Part shown: positions 23,634 to 34,150 of the stretch, piece by piece | How positions within the stretch are numbered: the first letter of the stretch is position 1 | How the letters are laid out: every line of letters begins with the position of its first letter | Source: Corylus avellana | Lineage: Eukaryota; Streptophyta; Magnoliopsida; Fagales; Betulaceae | DNA length: 64,000 bases | Direction: 5' to 3' | Assembly: GCF_901000735.1 (NCBI RefSeq) | Contig: NC_081547.1 | Location: forward strand, 21,266,838 to 21,330,837 | Notes under the pieces: model-generated | The model's input: only the letters and a program-made list of their open reading frames with translations | Told to the model about the DNA's origin: nothing | The model's database searches: none | Made by a program: the position numbers and the translations under genes

Positions 23634-23859
23634 TTCATCAACCCATTGTTAACAAACAAGTTCTCAAACATTATTAGAAAAGTTCTCATACGTTAGATCT
23701 TCATGCATAGCCCTAAACTCCTTAGCGCTCCTTAACATGTTCATCATGAAAACGATCTAATTCACCTTCTACATAGACCATGCAAGCATCCAGCCCCAAC
23801 CATCTACATAGATCATGCAAGCATCTACATCGATTTTCTTGCTTCTCTTCATATTACGG
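23634..23859. other. Unassigned flank right of the Copia element
   Basis: Contains a local duplication: CATAGACCATGCAAGCATC and CATAGATCATGCAAGCATC near 23775-23826. Nothing coding recognised. Confidence 0.5.
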
Positions 23860-24500
23860 ATGTTATTGTTACTATCCACAATGAGAATAACTTCAATGTG
23901 GTATTGGCACAAACTAAGGCTTTTGTGCCTACCATTGAAAGGTCGACGCATCGACTTGGAATAAAAAAAACATATGTTAGCAAAACACAGGATCTCACCC
24001 TTCTTTCATTCTTAAAAAAAAAAAAAAACCTCCCAGCACAACCACCACCCACTAACCGCCGCCAGCCACGCCATTGCCGCCTAGGTCGGATCTCTCTCTC
24101 TCTCTCTCTCATCGTAGCTTTAAGAATCATCTGTCTCTCTCCATGGTTTCAATTGATTTGATCAACTGTGGTTGTGGTGTGGTTAGTGATGTTTGGCTTG
24201 GGCCACGATGTCTTTGGTGTGGGTAGTGAGCAGTGGTTGTGGGCGGTGGCCACAACGATTCTAGATCTACACACAGAGAGAGAGAGAGAGATCACGACCT
24301 AGGTGGCGGGTTTGGTGTAGGCCGAGACATCTAGCATGGGCGGTGAGCATGGGCAATGGGCGGTTGCTAGGATGATTTTAGATCTATGGATCTACACACA
24401 CAGAGATCTGGGCCTGGGCGGCGACATCTAGCATGGACTGTGGGCGGCAGCGGGCAGTGGGTGGTGGCTGTAATGGCAGAAGTTTTTTATTTTTTATTTT
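23860..24500. repeat. Low-complexity, G-rich and (TC)n/(GA)n region
   Basis: Has a (TC)n run at about 24091-24110, a (GA)n run at about 24275-24292, and repeated GGGCGGTGG/ACATCTAGCATGG/TAGATCTACACACAGAGA phrases that recur two or three times at roughly 100-base spacing. This looks like a degenerate tandem array. Frames of 87-93 residues cross it on both strands but are compositionally driven. Confidence 0.55.
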
Positions 24501-25108
24501 TAAGTGAAAGAAGGTTAGATCCTATGTTTTATTAACATATATTTTTCATGTTTCACGCTAATGTGTCAACCTCTCATTGGTGGGCACAAAAGCCTTGGTT
24601 TGTGCCAAGACCACATAGAAATTGCTCTCATCTACAATTACCAAACCCATTATCTCCAATTTCACTAACAATTTTTAGTACCACACCAGCATTCGAAAAT
24701 AGTTGTGAAAAAAAAAAAGTAGTATATAACAATACTCTTTTGTCAAACCACACCTATTACCCTGATAGGTAAAACGTGGAGGATCCATTTTATAAATAAG
24801 ATTTTTTTTTTTTTTTTGTATTTAACGGTATATATAGTACCACGTTATTTTAATTTTTTTAAAATGAGATTGTATCATATACCTATGTGTCAACATATAC
24901 ACCAATAAATTTATAAAATTTAATCATAAAATGACTTGAAAGTGAACAGATCAGTAAAATGGAAAGGACCATGATCCACTTGTAACATGATCCACTTGTA
25001 ACGAACTTTGTTGCCATCACCAATTCCTTCTCAATGCCACCAATTTCACCATGTATCTACCATTGGATCCACTCCTTCTATTAACACTATTTGTTTTTCA
25101 TTTTTTAG
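24501..25108. other. AT-rich intergenic DNA
   Basis: No gene or clear element. There is a short direct duplication, ATGATCCACTTGTAACATGATCCACTTGTAAC, at about 24970-25001, and a T-run near 24805. Confidence 0.5.
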
Positions 25109-25118
25109 TATGAACAAG

Positions 25119-25290
25119 AGTAATGTTAGTTAGTATATTGTTATACAATTATCATACAATTTGATGATGCGACAGTAAAAATTAGCTCATAAATCAACAT
25201 TTGAAAAAAAAAAAAAAAAAGTTATTTTACATAAATACGTTATTCTAGTTGTGTAACAGTCGTATAACAATCCATTAAATAATATTACTT
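25119..25290. mobile_element. MITE with 10-bp target duplication (Mutator-like)
   Basis: TATGAACAAG is exactly repeated at 25109-25118 and 25291-25300. The inverted ends are AGTAATGTTAGTTAGTATAT and, on the other strand, AGTAATATTATTTAATGGAT; both continue with TGTTATAC. Target duplications of 9-11 bases are typical of Mutator-like elements. It lies about 1.3 kb upstream of the TMM start codon. Confidence 0.82.
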
Positions 25291-25694
25291 TATGAACAAG
25301 TCTCTTCTATCAAGATTACAGTCCTTCTCATTATATGTCAATCTAGCCACTACCTTTAGTTCACCAATAATTTAATCTCATTTCTAAAAAAATTACAAAA
25401 AAGCAAAAAAAGAAAAAGAGAATTTGTACATATAAGATTATTCAAGTTTTGAATTTGTAATTACCAATAGTCAAACTTCTAAATATCATGAACTCGAAGT
25501 AAAATACTCACTTTTCAAATGACTATATTTCATTTTAACCTATGACAACCATGGGAGAGAACGATTTCGAGCTACCAACGGGAAAATTTGTACTTTCAAT
25601 ATGATTAATGAAGGACGGGACCGAATAGGATAGTAAAAAAATTAAAATGAAATAGAACTGAGCTATTTTATTATATATAACCATGTAAGAGAAA

Positions 25695-25832
25695 GGCTAT
25701 GAGTATGAAATATTTTATCAATAAATGAGTATCAAAATAATGTAAAGTTACTGGTATCAATAAATAAGTTTTACATCATTTTAGTATCAATCTCTTGGTA
25801 AAAAATTTAGCAGCCTTAACATTTTTCATAGC
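25695..25832. mobile_element. Degenerate MITE upstream of TMM
   Basis: The left arm (GCTATGAGTATGAAATATTT, then GAGTATCAAAATAATGTAAA) pairs with the right arm in inverted orientation (GCTATGAAAAATGTTAAGG, then GATACTAAAATGATGTAAAA). No coding capacity. Borders are approximate. Confidence 0.55.
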
Positions 25833-26505
25833 GTCTATGATACCACATGAATGATGAATATGTTGTCATATTATTTTAAAAAAATTAAATGCCATAACAT
25901 TATATACACAATTAAAAACAACAAAATAAAATCTTGACTTTCAAAAGAGAATAACTTAAATTAGGACGTGGACTAAACTGGGTATTTTGTACCCTCCATT
26001 ATAATAGGAAACAGACACATCAACTTAAAACACAAAAAAATGATATAACCTTTCACACCAAATAATTTTTCTTCTCTTGACAAAATATCTAGTGATAAAA
26101 CCATAGAAACCAGCGTTTTGGCTAATTTTAGAGACTCTAGTGTAAGGGCTCGAAAGTAGGTAGGACCGTAGGGGGTTCGGTGATGGATAGTAGATGTTGG
26201 GTTAGAACGAATAAAAAAAAGTCCATATGCGTTAGACGGTTTTACACCGTATCCTCTTAGAATGAGGTCATCTCCCAAAATATTTAAGATCATTGTCTCC
26301 GTTACAAGAGGATTTGGTCCCCAGCCGAAGATGATGAAATTCCCGTGAAACACATTAAATAAAATTCTGCGTATTTATTTCTATCCCTCCCATCCCCGTG
26401 AATTCATAATGAGCCCACTTCAATCCATGCACCAACCAAAAAGTTGTCAGGTTGGTTCATCCGCCGACCCAACCCACCTCATTAACTTGCCTCTCGGTCG
26501 GCGCC

Positions 26506-26513
26506 TATAAAAA
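26506..26513 (+). promoter_or_regulatory. TATA box of TMM
   Basis: TATAAAAA, 42 bases before the ATG at 26555, preceded by GGCGCC. Position and sequence fit a core promoter with a short leader. Confidence 0.7.
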
Positions 26514-26554
26514 GCAAAGCCCATGCCCTCATCCCACATTATCCCACACACAAA

Positions 26555-28021
26555 ATGGCACTCTTTTTCTCACTTCAAAGTCTTCTACTTCTACTACTAA
26601 TTTTCTTCCGTCTATGCCAACTTGCTAGGCCTTATACTGTTATAATGTCCGACTCCTCTGCTCTAGTTGACGGGCCACAAACTGGGTTCTCCATGAACAA
26701 GAAAGGGTTCCGAACCGACGTCCACGAGCAAGAAGCAGTCTACGACATCATGAGGGCCACCGGGAACGACTGGGCCACCGACATCCCCGACGTGTGCCGT
26801 GGCCGGTGGCACGGCATTGAGTGCATGCCCGACAAGGACAATGTCTACCACATCATCTCGCTCTCCTTCGGGGCATTATCCGACGACACTGCATTCCCAA
26901 CATGCGACCCGACCCGCTCCTATATTTCACCATCGGTCACTAAGCTTCCACACATTAGGACCTTATTTTTTTACCGTTGTTTTAGTCAAAACCTTCAGCC
27001 AATTCCAGCATTTTTGGGTCAGTTAGGTGCCACACTACAAACTTTGGTGCTTAGGGAAAACGGCCATGTGGGTCCCATCCCAAGCCAACTAGGCAATCTC
27101 ACCCGTTTAAGGGTTCTTGATCTTCACAAAAACAATCTCAACGGTACAATCCCGGTCTCACTGGGCCGAGTGACCGGTCTAAGGTCGTTAGACTTGAGTG
27201 GGAACAAACTAACCGGTTCAATACCCAGTTTAACGTTCCCGAATCTGAACATTTTGGACCTTAGCCAAAATCTTCTAATGGGTTCGATCCCATCTACTCT
27301 TGGAACCTGTCATTCCTTAATCAAAATAGATTTTAGCCGTAACCGTCTGATCGGTCCAATCCCCGACTCAATCGACGGTTTAAAAGACCTTATGCTTATG
27401 GATTTAAGCTACAATCTTCTCACGGGCCCACTTCCCATATCAAAACTTGGAAGCTTAATTTCTCTCCAAGCATTGATTATGAAAGGAAATCCAATGGGGC
27501 CTAATGCAATTTCTAGCAATGGGTTTGATGGCATGAAAGGCTTAATGATTTTAATCTTATCAAATACGAACTTAAACGGTCCAATCCCGGGATCGCTTGG
27601 CCGGTTAGCAAACCTTCGAGTCCTTCATCTCGATGGGAATCACTTCAATGGGTCAATTCCGGCAAACTTTCGAGACTTGAAGAATCTAAACGAGTTAAGA
27701 TTAGACGACAATCAACTAACGGGGCCGATTCCTTTCGGGAAAGAAATGGTATGGAGGATGAGAAGGAAATTAAGGCTCTATAACAATTCCGGGCTATGCT
27801 ACAATGCCAATAGTGGCATAGAAGATTTGGATGCATGGCTTCATCCGGGCATTGGTTTATGTGACATGCCACGGCCAGCAACACCAGTAGAGCATCTTTC
27901 TACCATTGAAACATACATGCCAAGAAAATCTGTTGTATCCTCTGCTGCTTTTTTGAAATTTTCAGTTCATGTTAGTTTGCTTCAACTTGCTACTTTTGTA
28001 ATTTCTACTTTGTGGCTTTAA
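26555..28021 (+). CDS. TMM: TOO MANY MOUTHS, leucine-rich-repeat receptor-like protein
   Basis: Cell-surface LRR receptor-like protein without a kinase domain. In Arabidopsis it pairs with ERECTA-family kinases, tunes their response to EPF peptides, and sets stomatal spacing. The single exon encodes 488 residues (Arabidopsis about 496). Residues 1-25 are a hydrophobic signal peptide. The conserved N-terminal cap includes LVDGPQTGFSM, DEAVYDIMRATG-like text (QEAVYDIMRATGNDW) and DVCRGRWHGIECMPDKDNVY. About ten LRRs follow, with units such as LRVLDLHKNNLNGTIP and LRSLDLSGNKLTGSIP. After the LRRs come VWRMRRKLRLYNN and a paired-cysteine segment, and the last 20 or so residues are hydrophobic, a membrane anchor. 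No internal stop or frameshift. In Arabidopsis TMM (At1g80080) is next to PRP8 (At1g80070), and both are in this window. Confidence 0.97.
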   Translation: MALFFSLQSLLLLLLIFFRLCQLARPYTVIMSDSSALVDGPQTGFSMNKKGFRTDVHEQEAVYDIMRATGNDWATDIPDVCRGRWHGIECMPDKDNVYHIISLSFGALSDDTAFPTCDPTRSYISPSVTKLPHIRTLFFYRCFSQNLQPIPAFLGQLGATLQTLVLRENGHVGPIPSQLGNLTRLRVLDLHKNNLNGTIPVSLGRVTGLRSLDLSGNKLTGSIPSLTFPNLNILDLSQNLLMGSIPSTLGTCHSLIKIDFSRNRLIGPIPDSIDGLKDLMLMDLSYNLLTGPLPISKLGSLISLQALIMKGNPMGPNAISSNGFDGMKGLMILILSNTNLNGPIPGSLGRLANLRVLHLDGNHFNGSIPANFRDLKNLNELRLDDNQLTGPIPFGKEMVWRMRRKLRLYNNSGLCYNANSGIEDLDAWLHPGIGLCDMPRPATPVEHLSTIETYMPRKSVVSSAAFLKFSVHVSLLQLATFVISTLWL

Positions 28022-28032
28022 TGTAATGTAGA

Positions 28033-28038
28033 AATAAA
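28033..28038 (+). terminator. Possible polyadenylation signal of TMM
   Basis: AATAAA 12 bases after the stop codon, followed by a (TA)n stretch at about 28050-28066. It is very close to the stop, so the true 3' end may use a later element. Confidence 0.4.
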
Positions 28039-28069
28039 ACCCATGTCATATATATATATATATATAATA

Positions 28070-28820
28070 TTTAGTTTTGCCTGTAATATAAATAAGTATT
28101 TACACCATGTTCACTGCATCTCACATTTGGGCTTAAAAAAAGAATTTTGTAGGCTTGTTTGGAAGCCCATTAAATCCAACTCTATTGGGCTAAGTCCAAT
28201 TCTAATTTTTCCAACTTAACCCAAGTCCATATTATCTAGATCTATTTTGAAGACCCGATTCGTATAGCAACACCAACGAGAGTTGAGCCGTTTTCAAAAT
28301 TCAAACACTGCAACTCAGGTTATGTTTGTCTGCAGCGGGTCTTCGCCTATCTTTGGTGAAACCTCGTTTTGGACCCTTGACTATGTGATGTGAAATATAG
28401 GCTTTGGACTTATCTTAAGGATTGAAAAGATTCGGACGTGTGTGCATCTCATCTCCCTGGGCGGCTGGGCCAATTGTACAACAGCCTCACTTTGCTATGC
28501 TGCTATACGGGTGGCAATCCATATTCACGTGTTGGATTTGTATCGTGTTAAAATATAAGTATAAAATTATAGGATTAAATACTTTTTTTACCTTCCTAAG
28601 ATTTCAAGACTTTATTTTTTTCTTTCTTAGGGTTTCATTTTTTCTCTCTTAGGATTTTATTTTTATCACAAGAGATATCTATGATTTTCATAAATATCAA
28701 GATAGTACCTTTGTTAAATTTTCGTCCAAAACTTAATGGAAAGCCATGTCAGCATTAATCAGATGTCACCACGTGTCATATAATTAATTTTTTAAAAAAA
28801 AAAAATTAAAAATTATATTT
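28070..28820. other. Intergenic DNA downstream of TMM
   Basis: Probable TMM 3' untranslated tail, then AT-rich sequence. Repeated TTCTTAGGGTTTCATTTTTT-like phrases occur near 28590-28660. No gene recognised. Confidence 0.5.
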
Positions 28821-29003
28821 AGAGATATGCTAGAATCTAATAAAAACTTCATATTTTGCCTATAAAAGTTTATGTGACAAGATACCACATCATCTTCTTT
28901 TTGTTTTGTCTTTTTCCTTTTACAAAAAATATGATGCGGCATCTTGCCACGTAAATTTTTATAAGCAAAATGTGAAGTTTTTATTAAATTTTAGCATTTC
29001 TCT
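28821..29003. mobile_element. MITE, about 183 bp hairpin
   Basis: The left end AGAGATATGCTAGAATCTAA, then TAAAAACTTCATATTTTGC, matches the complement of the right end (AGAGAAATGCTAAAATTTAA, then TAAAAACTTCACATTTTGC). The arms continue through ACGTAAATTTTTATA-like text. The loop is T-rich. No coding frame. Confidence 0.78.
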
Positions 29004-29653
29004 TATATTTAACCCCAGTCATCAAGTACTTACCTTGTCGTCTAGCTCTTTCATGCCATATAGCAACTTAAAAACCAAATAATAAAAAAATAAAAAATAA
29101 AAAAACTCATAGAAACACTGATCTCCAGCCATTGTTATTCAATTACTTTAATTGAATAATTAGATTAAACATTTCTGAATTTATAGCATCTTAGAATCCT
29201 CACAATATGTCTGAATGAAAAATGATTAATAGAGTTATTAGTTTATCTTAATTTCATGTTAAAGTTGTAACTGACATAAAGTCTGTCGGCCAAGATTATA
29301 AACTCGTTGAATATATTAGTGTAGCCCGCCTGCGGCCCATGATGTCTTCTCCTCATTCAGATTTCTGAGTTGGGTATGTGAGTGGAGATAAGAATAAATG
29401 TGTGGGCACCCTGCGTGGGTAATCAATATGAATTGAGCTTGTCGCAAATGTGGGTCATATGGGGGCTCATTTGGCTATGATCTTAACACCATTGAAGCCT
29501 ATTTTTCCTCATTAAATAAATCTTCACTCAAAGAAGTTCAAGCCCTAACAATTTTCCTTAAAACAACATGACTATGGTCATACATACACAAGTTTTCCGA
29601 GAAATATTGCACAAATTTAAAATTTTCACAATTGACGAGTTTATTAAAATATT

Positions 29654-30001
29654 GAGAAAACTTCACTTTAGACCTCTGAACTACTATGCGTTTTGATAAA
29701 ACCTCCAAATTTTAAAAACTCTCAATTTAACCTCATAAACTTTCAGTTTGATTCAATTGACCTCCTTCTATCAAATTCAACCATTAACCCCTGACGTAAA
29801 TGACTAAAAATGTCAAATTACCCATCGATTTTGTTTTTAATTTATTTTTAATTTGAAATCAAGGGTAAGTTTTGAATTTTATAAAAAATTCAGGGGTATA
29901 AAGGTTACTTTATCATTTTTTAAAGTTTAAAATCTTTTAAAATTTAGGGCAATCATCTCAAAACCCATGATAGTTCAGAAATTTTAAGTGAAATTTTCTC
30001 C
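29654..30001. mobile_element. MITE, about 348 bp, with 8-bp target duplication
   Basis: AAAATATT flanks both ends (29646-29653 and 30002-30009). The left end GAGAAAACTTCACTTTAGAC, CTCTGAACTA and GCGTTTTGA pair with the right arm, whose complement is GGAGAAAATTTCACTTAAAA, TTCTGAACTA and GGGTTTTGA. The middle is AT-rich. The element at 40452-40796 is a related copy. Confidence 0.78.
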
Positions 30002-30732
30002 AAAATATTTCATTGAACTAGCAAATCTTCTATTTATATCACTCACGCAACAACCCTTTTTAAATAACTTAATCCTTATATTATTTAATTTAAATCTATG
30101 GCTCCATTAACCAATGTGGTCGTCGGATGGATCAATTTAACTTCCCACAAAAAAATTTACATGTGTATTTAATACGATAGTAGGGTTATCATGTTTAATT
30201 GGTGGTCGCACAACCATCACCTTTTTCCATCTAATTAGCACAAGTCAAATTAGCAAACAACAATAATAATAAGTTCAATCTTTAATGTTACCCTCAAAGA
30301 AAAGGAGAATGTATAACATTTTTAAGTGAATCTCATAATTAATAATACAAATCTTTAGTTACAAACAAGATATAACATGTTTGTAACCACCACTTGCACA
30401 CTTTGCCGACAAATTCGAGAGTGTAACACGCACGTGCTTGTGTTAGTTGGATACAACATTAATTCAACTTACAAAAAAGTAAACATCTTCATTAAGACTT
30501 AATTTGTGTGATTAAGGAGTATCAAAAACTGGACATAATTGGGGTGAGAGATACCATCTCTTGTTTTATCCAGAAACTCGACAATCTTGCTTCATACACC
30601 TATGTGTCTCACACATGCATGTCTCAATCTCATCACAATACTTTAATCATTAGGATGGATGTTTTTTATGTAGATTCAACTCCTATAATTTACCATAAAT
30701 AAATAAATAAAAGAAATATTAAAGTAATAATT

Positions 30733-30895
30733 TATTGCCACACCCCCTATAAAAAGCCAATGATTTACTCTGATCCGTGTAGGAAAACTTTTGTGAATGC
30801 AGTGTACGAGTCTAAGGTTTACTATACAAGGATAAGTTCGAAGGGCCTTATCTTGTCGTGGTTTCCCGTCATAAAAAAATAATAATAAAAAAAAA
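30733..30895 (+). mobile_element. Probable SINE-like retroelement, plus strand
   Basis: Ends with GGTTTCCCGTCATAAAAAAA and an A-rich tail, the type of 3' end seen in many plant SINEs. A loose flanking duplication (AAAGTAATAATTTA near 30719, AAAGTAGTAACTTA near 30893) supports insertion. Internal promoter boxes are not clear, so it may be 5'-truncated. Confidence 0.4.
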
Positions 30896-30906
30896 AGTAG
30901 TAACTT

Positions 30907-31151
30907 ATTTTTTTTAGATGACAGAAAACTCCTTCAAAAATAGGTCATTTTGTGTATTCACTTCTGTCAGGCAAACTTCAGACCCGTGAAAAACGCCCTC
31001 TCTAAATGGATCAAGTTAGACTCTGACTTTGCTAACGAGGATGATTCCAAAGAATTGTTTACACTTAAGAGGATTTGAACTTTATATCTAATGAATATGC
31101 CACCTATACCAAAGTCCTTATCACTTAAGTCAACCTCTTGAAATTATTTAT
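30907..31151 (-). mobile_element. tRNA-derived SINE, minus strand
   Basis: On the minus strand it starts with a tRNA-like head: an A-box-like TTGACTTAAGTGATAAGG and a B-box-like AGTTCAAATCC about 45 bases later. It ends in TCTGTCATCTAAAAAAAA. The flanking duplication is AGTAGTAACTT (30896-30906) and AGTAGTGACTT (31152-31162), one mismatch. Non-coding. Confidence 0.68.
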
Positions 31152-31162
31152 AGTAGTGACTT

Positions 31163-32960
31163 TGACAATAAAATAATGGAAAAGTGTGTTTTTTTAGGAA
31201 AATAGTGAAATGTAAGGCATTGTACGTAATGGTTAATTATATGTGAATGGTAATAGTTGTTTGTTCATTATTTTTTACCTAACACATTGAATCTTGACTT
31301 CTCTAAATAATCTTGTCAATTAAGAGGAAATTAAAGAAAAACATTAAAAATAATAGTAAATCCAAATATTACAAAATTAAGCAACATTGCTTGGAGAACT
31401 TACTGTTTTGTCGTATAAGGCTCCCCCAACCAAGGCAACTGCTCTGACATCAATGATTGGTTAGTTAGGTTTACCTACTCGAAATTTTGGATAATAATTT
31501 TCAGTAACTGTCTCCAAAGTTTTATTTTATTTTTTATTTTTATTTATTTATTTATGAATATTGATTATTTATTGTCGATTATTTGGGTGGTTCATTCATT
31601 GGAGTCATATTCCCACAATTGTTTTGTGTTTTGTGCACAGAATCAGCCAGGCCTGAAGATGCCAAACTTGAGTCCCATATAATAATACCCACTAAAGTGA
31701 TAATCCTAACAACTTGGCATGTTCTAGTTTTTATTTATTTATTTATTTATTTCATCTAATGAGCATCCAAGAAAAAGGTACAAGTGATAATTTATTTTTG
31801 AATTTTCAAAACATGACGTTTTACATTGAGAAGTCGTAGGGAGCCAAACAAATGAACCCAGAAAAATTTTCAAACTAACATGACAAAGGCTTTTAAATTA
31901 AAAAAATACAATTCTCTCTTCCTTGTCTGTCACTCACAGCCTGTCACGTCAATTTAAAATTTTTTTTGAATTTATTTGTTTGACTTCTTAGCACTTCTCT
32001 TTCACACTTGATGCTATACATTTCTCCTACTCAATGATAAAAAAAAATTAAAAATAAATAAAAAAGGTTCAGAAACCAACCAAATTCAAAATCTTCAAAT
32101 TTGGAAAATTGGGTCGCAAGATTAACGAGGTTGAAGATAGAAAAAGGATAGATTTGAGGTCTTATTTTAAGGCCAATTGAAAGTTGTGGGGAATAATATA
32201 ATTTATAAACATTGTGGGGGCAATGAACTTGGACTTTTAACAATCTTGTCACCTACATGTAATAATGGAAAATGACCCGCTGAGGTTGACGGGTACAATG
32301 CCATACGTACCACCCATGGAGATGCCTTTTGAGTTTTAATTAATTGACTATCCTTTTCGTCCTAGGTGTTTTTTTTTGTTTTTTTTTTTAGTTATTTCGG
32401 TCTAAATGAGTATTATTTTTTTAAAATCAAGTGAAAAATAATGGTCATTTGTTTAAAAAATAAATGAATAATATACACCTATGATTAGAAGAACATTAAG
32501 AAAACACACCTAATTTTTTCTTTATTTATTTGAAAAAAATACTAAGTATTCTCATAGTGTTTTTCTATGTCATTCTGATATAAGGTGGATATTATTTTCT
32601 AAAAATCATGTGAGAAAAATAAGGATTAATTGTTTTTTTTTAAAAAAAAATAAAAATTATATCTACCTAAAATCAATAGAACATCAGAAGAACACCAAGA
32701 AAGTACCTAACATTCTCCATTTATTTAGATTAAATGTTTTATTTCTACTCGTACTTTGACTTCAAATCCAACCAACTCATCGGTTTTAAATCATATATTT
32801 TTCACCCATAAAGCCATCTCATATTCTCATTGGTATAGATGGAGAAATAACTTCTCTCTCTAAAATATTGTAGTAAAACAGATTCATCAAAATAACATGC
32901 CAAAATCCCGCTAAGCACATGAACAATCTCAGCTAAAGCCTTTTATGTGTCACTTTAAGA
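31163..32960. other. AT-rich intergenic DNA with a diverged direct duplication
   Basis: No gene recognised. Text near 32385-32515 (GAGTATTATTTTTTTAAAAT, GAAGAACATTAAGAAAACAC) recurs near 32580-32710 (GGATATTATTTTCTAAAAAT, GAAGAACACCAAGAAAGTAC) and a third partial copy lies near 33760-33860. These are probably copies of one repeat. A TTTA array occurs near 31735-31750. Confidence 0.5.
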
Positions 32961-33050
32961 ATAATGTGACTTTTAAAATCATCATTAAACTTTTAATTAA
33001 TCACTATTAGATTTTGATCAAAATATGATTTTAAAAGTCATTTCATTTTT
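32961..33050. repeat. Short inverted repeat, MITE remnant of the GTGGCTTTTAAAATC family
   Basis: AATGTGACTTTTAAAATCAT pairs with ATATGATTTTAAAAGTCATT around an AT-rich loop. It matches the inner arms of the elements at 11689-11862 and 33891-34150, without clear outer ends. Confidence 0.5.
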
Positions 33051-33120
33051 GATATAAGAAGAACTTTTAAAATTACTTCAGGTACTTCATTTTGCGAATA
33101 AAATGTGACAACAATTGAGG

Positions 33121-33142
33121 ATATATATATATATATATATAT
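33121..33142. repeat. (TA)n microsatellite
   Basis: Eleven or so TA units, followed about 30 bases later by a GAAGAG-type purine run at 33173-33196. Confidence 0.85.
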
Positions 33143-33890
33143 GCAACTAGCTAGTTTTTATTTAAAAACAAAAGAGGAAGAGGAAGAGGAAGAGGATTAA
33201 TAGATAGATAGGGGGAGTCTATGATTGAGGAGGAAAATGACACAAAAAGGATCTTTTGTAGCCCCTTAATACATAATTAAAAAAGGTCCCTACCATCGCC
33301 GTTAAAACGTACGTGGTCCATCACCACTAATATTTTTACCTTTAAACTTTATTATTATTAATTAACAAGTTGTTGGCAATGAAATACAAAATTAATGATG
33401 CTCAGTCCAACTCGAAAACTCCTTCATATTTACTCAATAAATAAAAATAGTTACAAGGTCTCCTCCTATAACAAATATATTCTAAACAAACCACTCGATC
33501 GATCTAAGGATAACAACATATTTGATTGGATTCATATATAATTATATTCTTTAGACTTGATCTTCTGTTGATCTCTCATCCATTTTTTTTTTTTTAAATC
33601 TAATCATTGAATTTGTTTCCTTACATATGAGTCTTATATATTTAATGGTTGTTTTTAAGAAAATGGGTAAAGATGATGGACAGGAGATGAATTGAGAATT
33701 GCTTCTTTTTTTTTTCTTTTTTTTTTTTTTCATGAGAAATACTAAGGTTTTTCCTACTAATGAGAAATGCTATGAATATTGTTTTCTAAAAAAAAAAAAA
33801 AAAAAAAAAAAAATGAAGCAATATCTATGTAGAATTAGGAGAACACTCAGAAAACACAGGATAAACCATATTATTTCTCTTTTTTCATTA

Positions 33891-34150
33891 AGTAATGCTA
33901 AATGTCTTTTACGTATATTTCTTGTGTCATTCCAAAACTAATGTAACATTTAAAATCTTTATTAAATCAAAATTTAATTGTAACTTTAAAGCCACATCAA
34001 TTTTTTTTTTTTCTTACATGTCTACATAAGGAAAGGGAGAGGAAGATTCAAACTAGTGACATATGCTTCATGAGACGTGATTCACAGCCAATTGAGCTAC
34101 CCCTTAAGGACCAAGCCTCGTCAATTTTAATGAGAACTTATAGCATTATT
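33891..34150. mobile_element. MITE of the AGTAATGCTA family, interrupted by a SINE
   Basis: The left end AGTAATGCTAAATGTC pairs with the right end (complement AATAATGCTATAAGTTCTCA). Inner arms TTTAAAATCTTTATTAAATC and TTTAATTGTAACTTTAAAGC also pair. The right arm is split by the SINE at 34005-34120. Related to 11689-11862. Confidence 0.65.
34005..34120 (-). mobile_element. tRNA-derived SINE nested in a MITE
   Basis: On the minus strand it begins AAGGGGTAGCTCAATTGG, a near-perfect pol III A box, and has B-box-like AGTTTGAATCTTCC about 40 bases on. It ends ACATGTAAGAAAA at an A-tail. TCAATTTT is duplicated at 33997-34004 and 34121-34128. At about 116 bp it is either a very short SINE or a 3'-shortened copy. 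It is not a functional tRNA: no cloverleaf 3' half is present. Confidence 0.72.

Noticed and set aside
34005..34120. tRNA gene on the minus strand
   Set aside because: A and B boxes are present but the anticodon arm and 3' half do not form a cloverleaf; the A-tail and target duplication fit a SINE.
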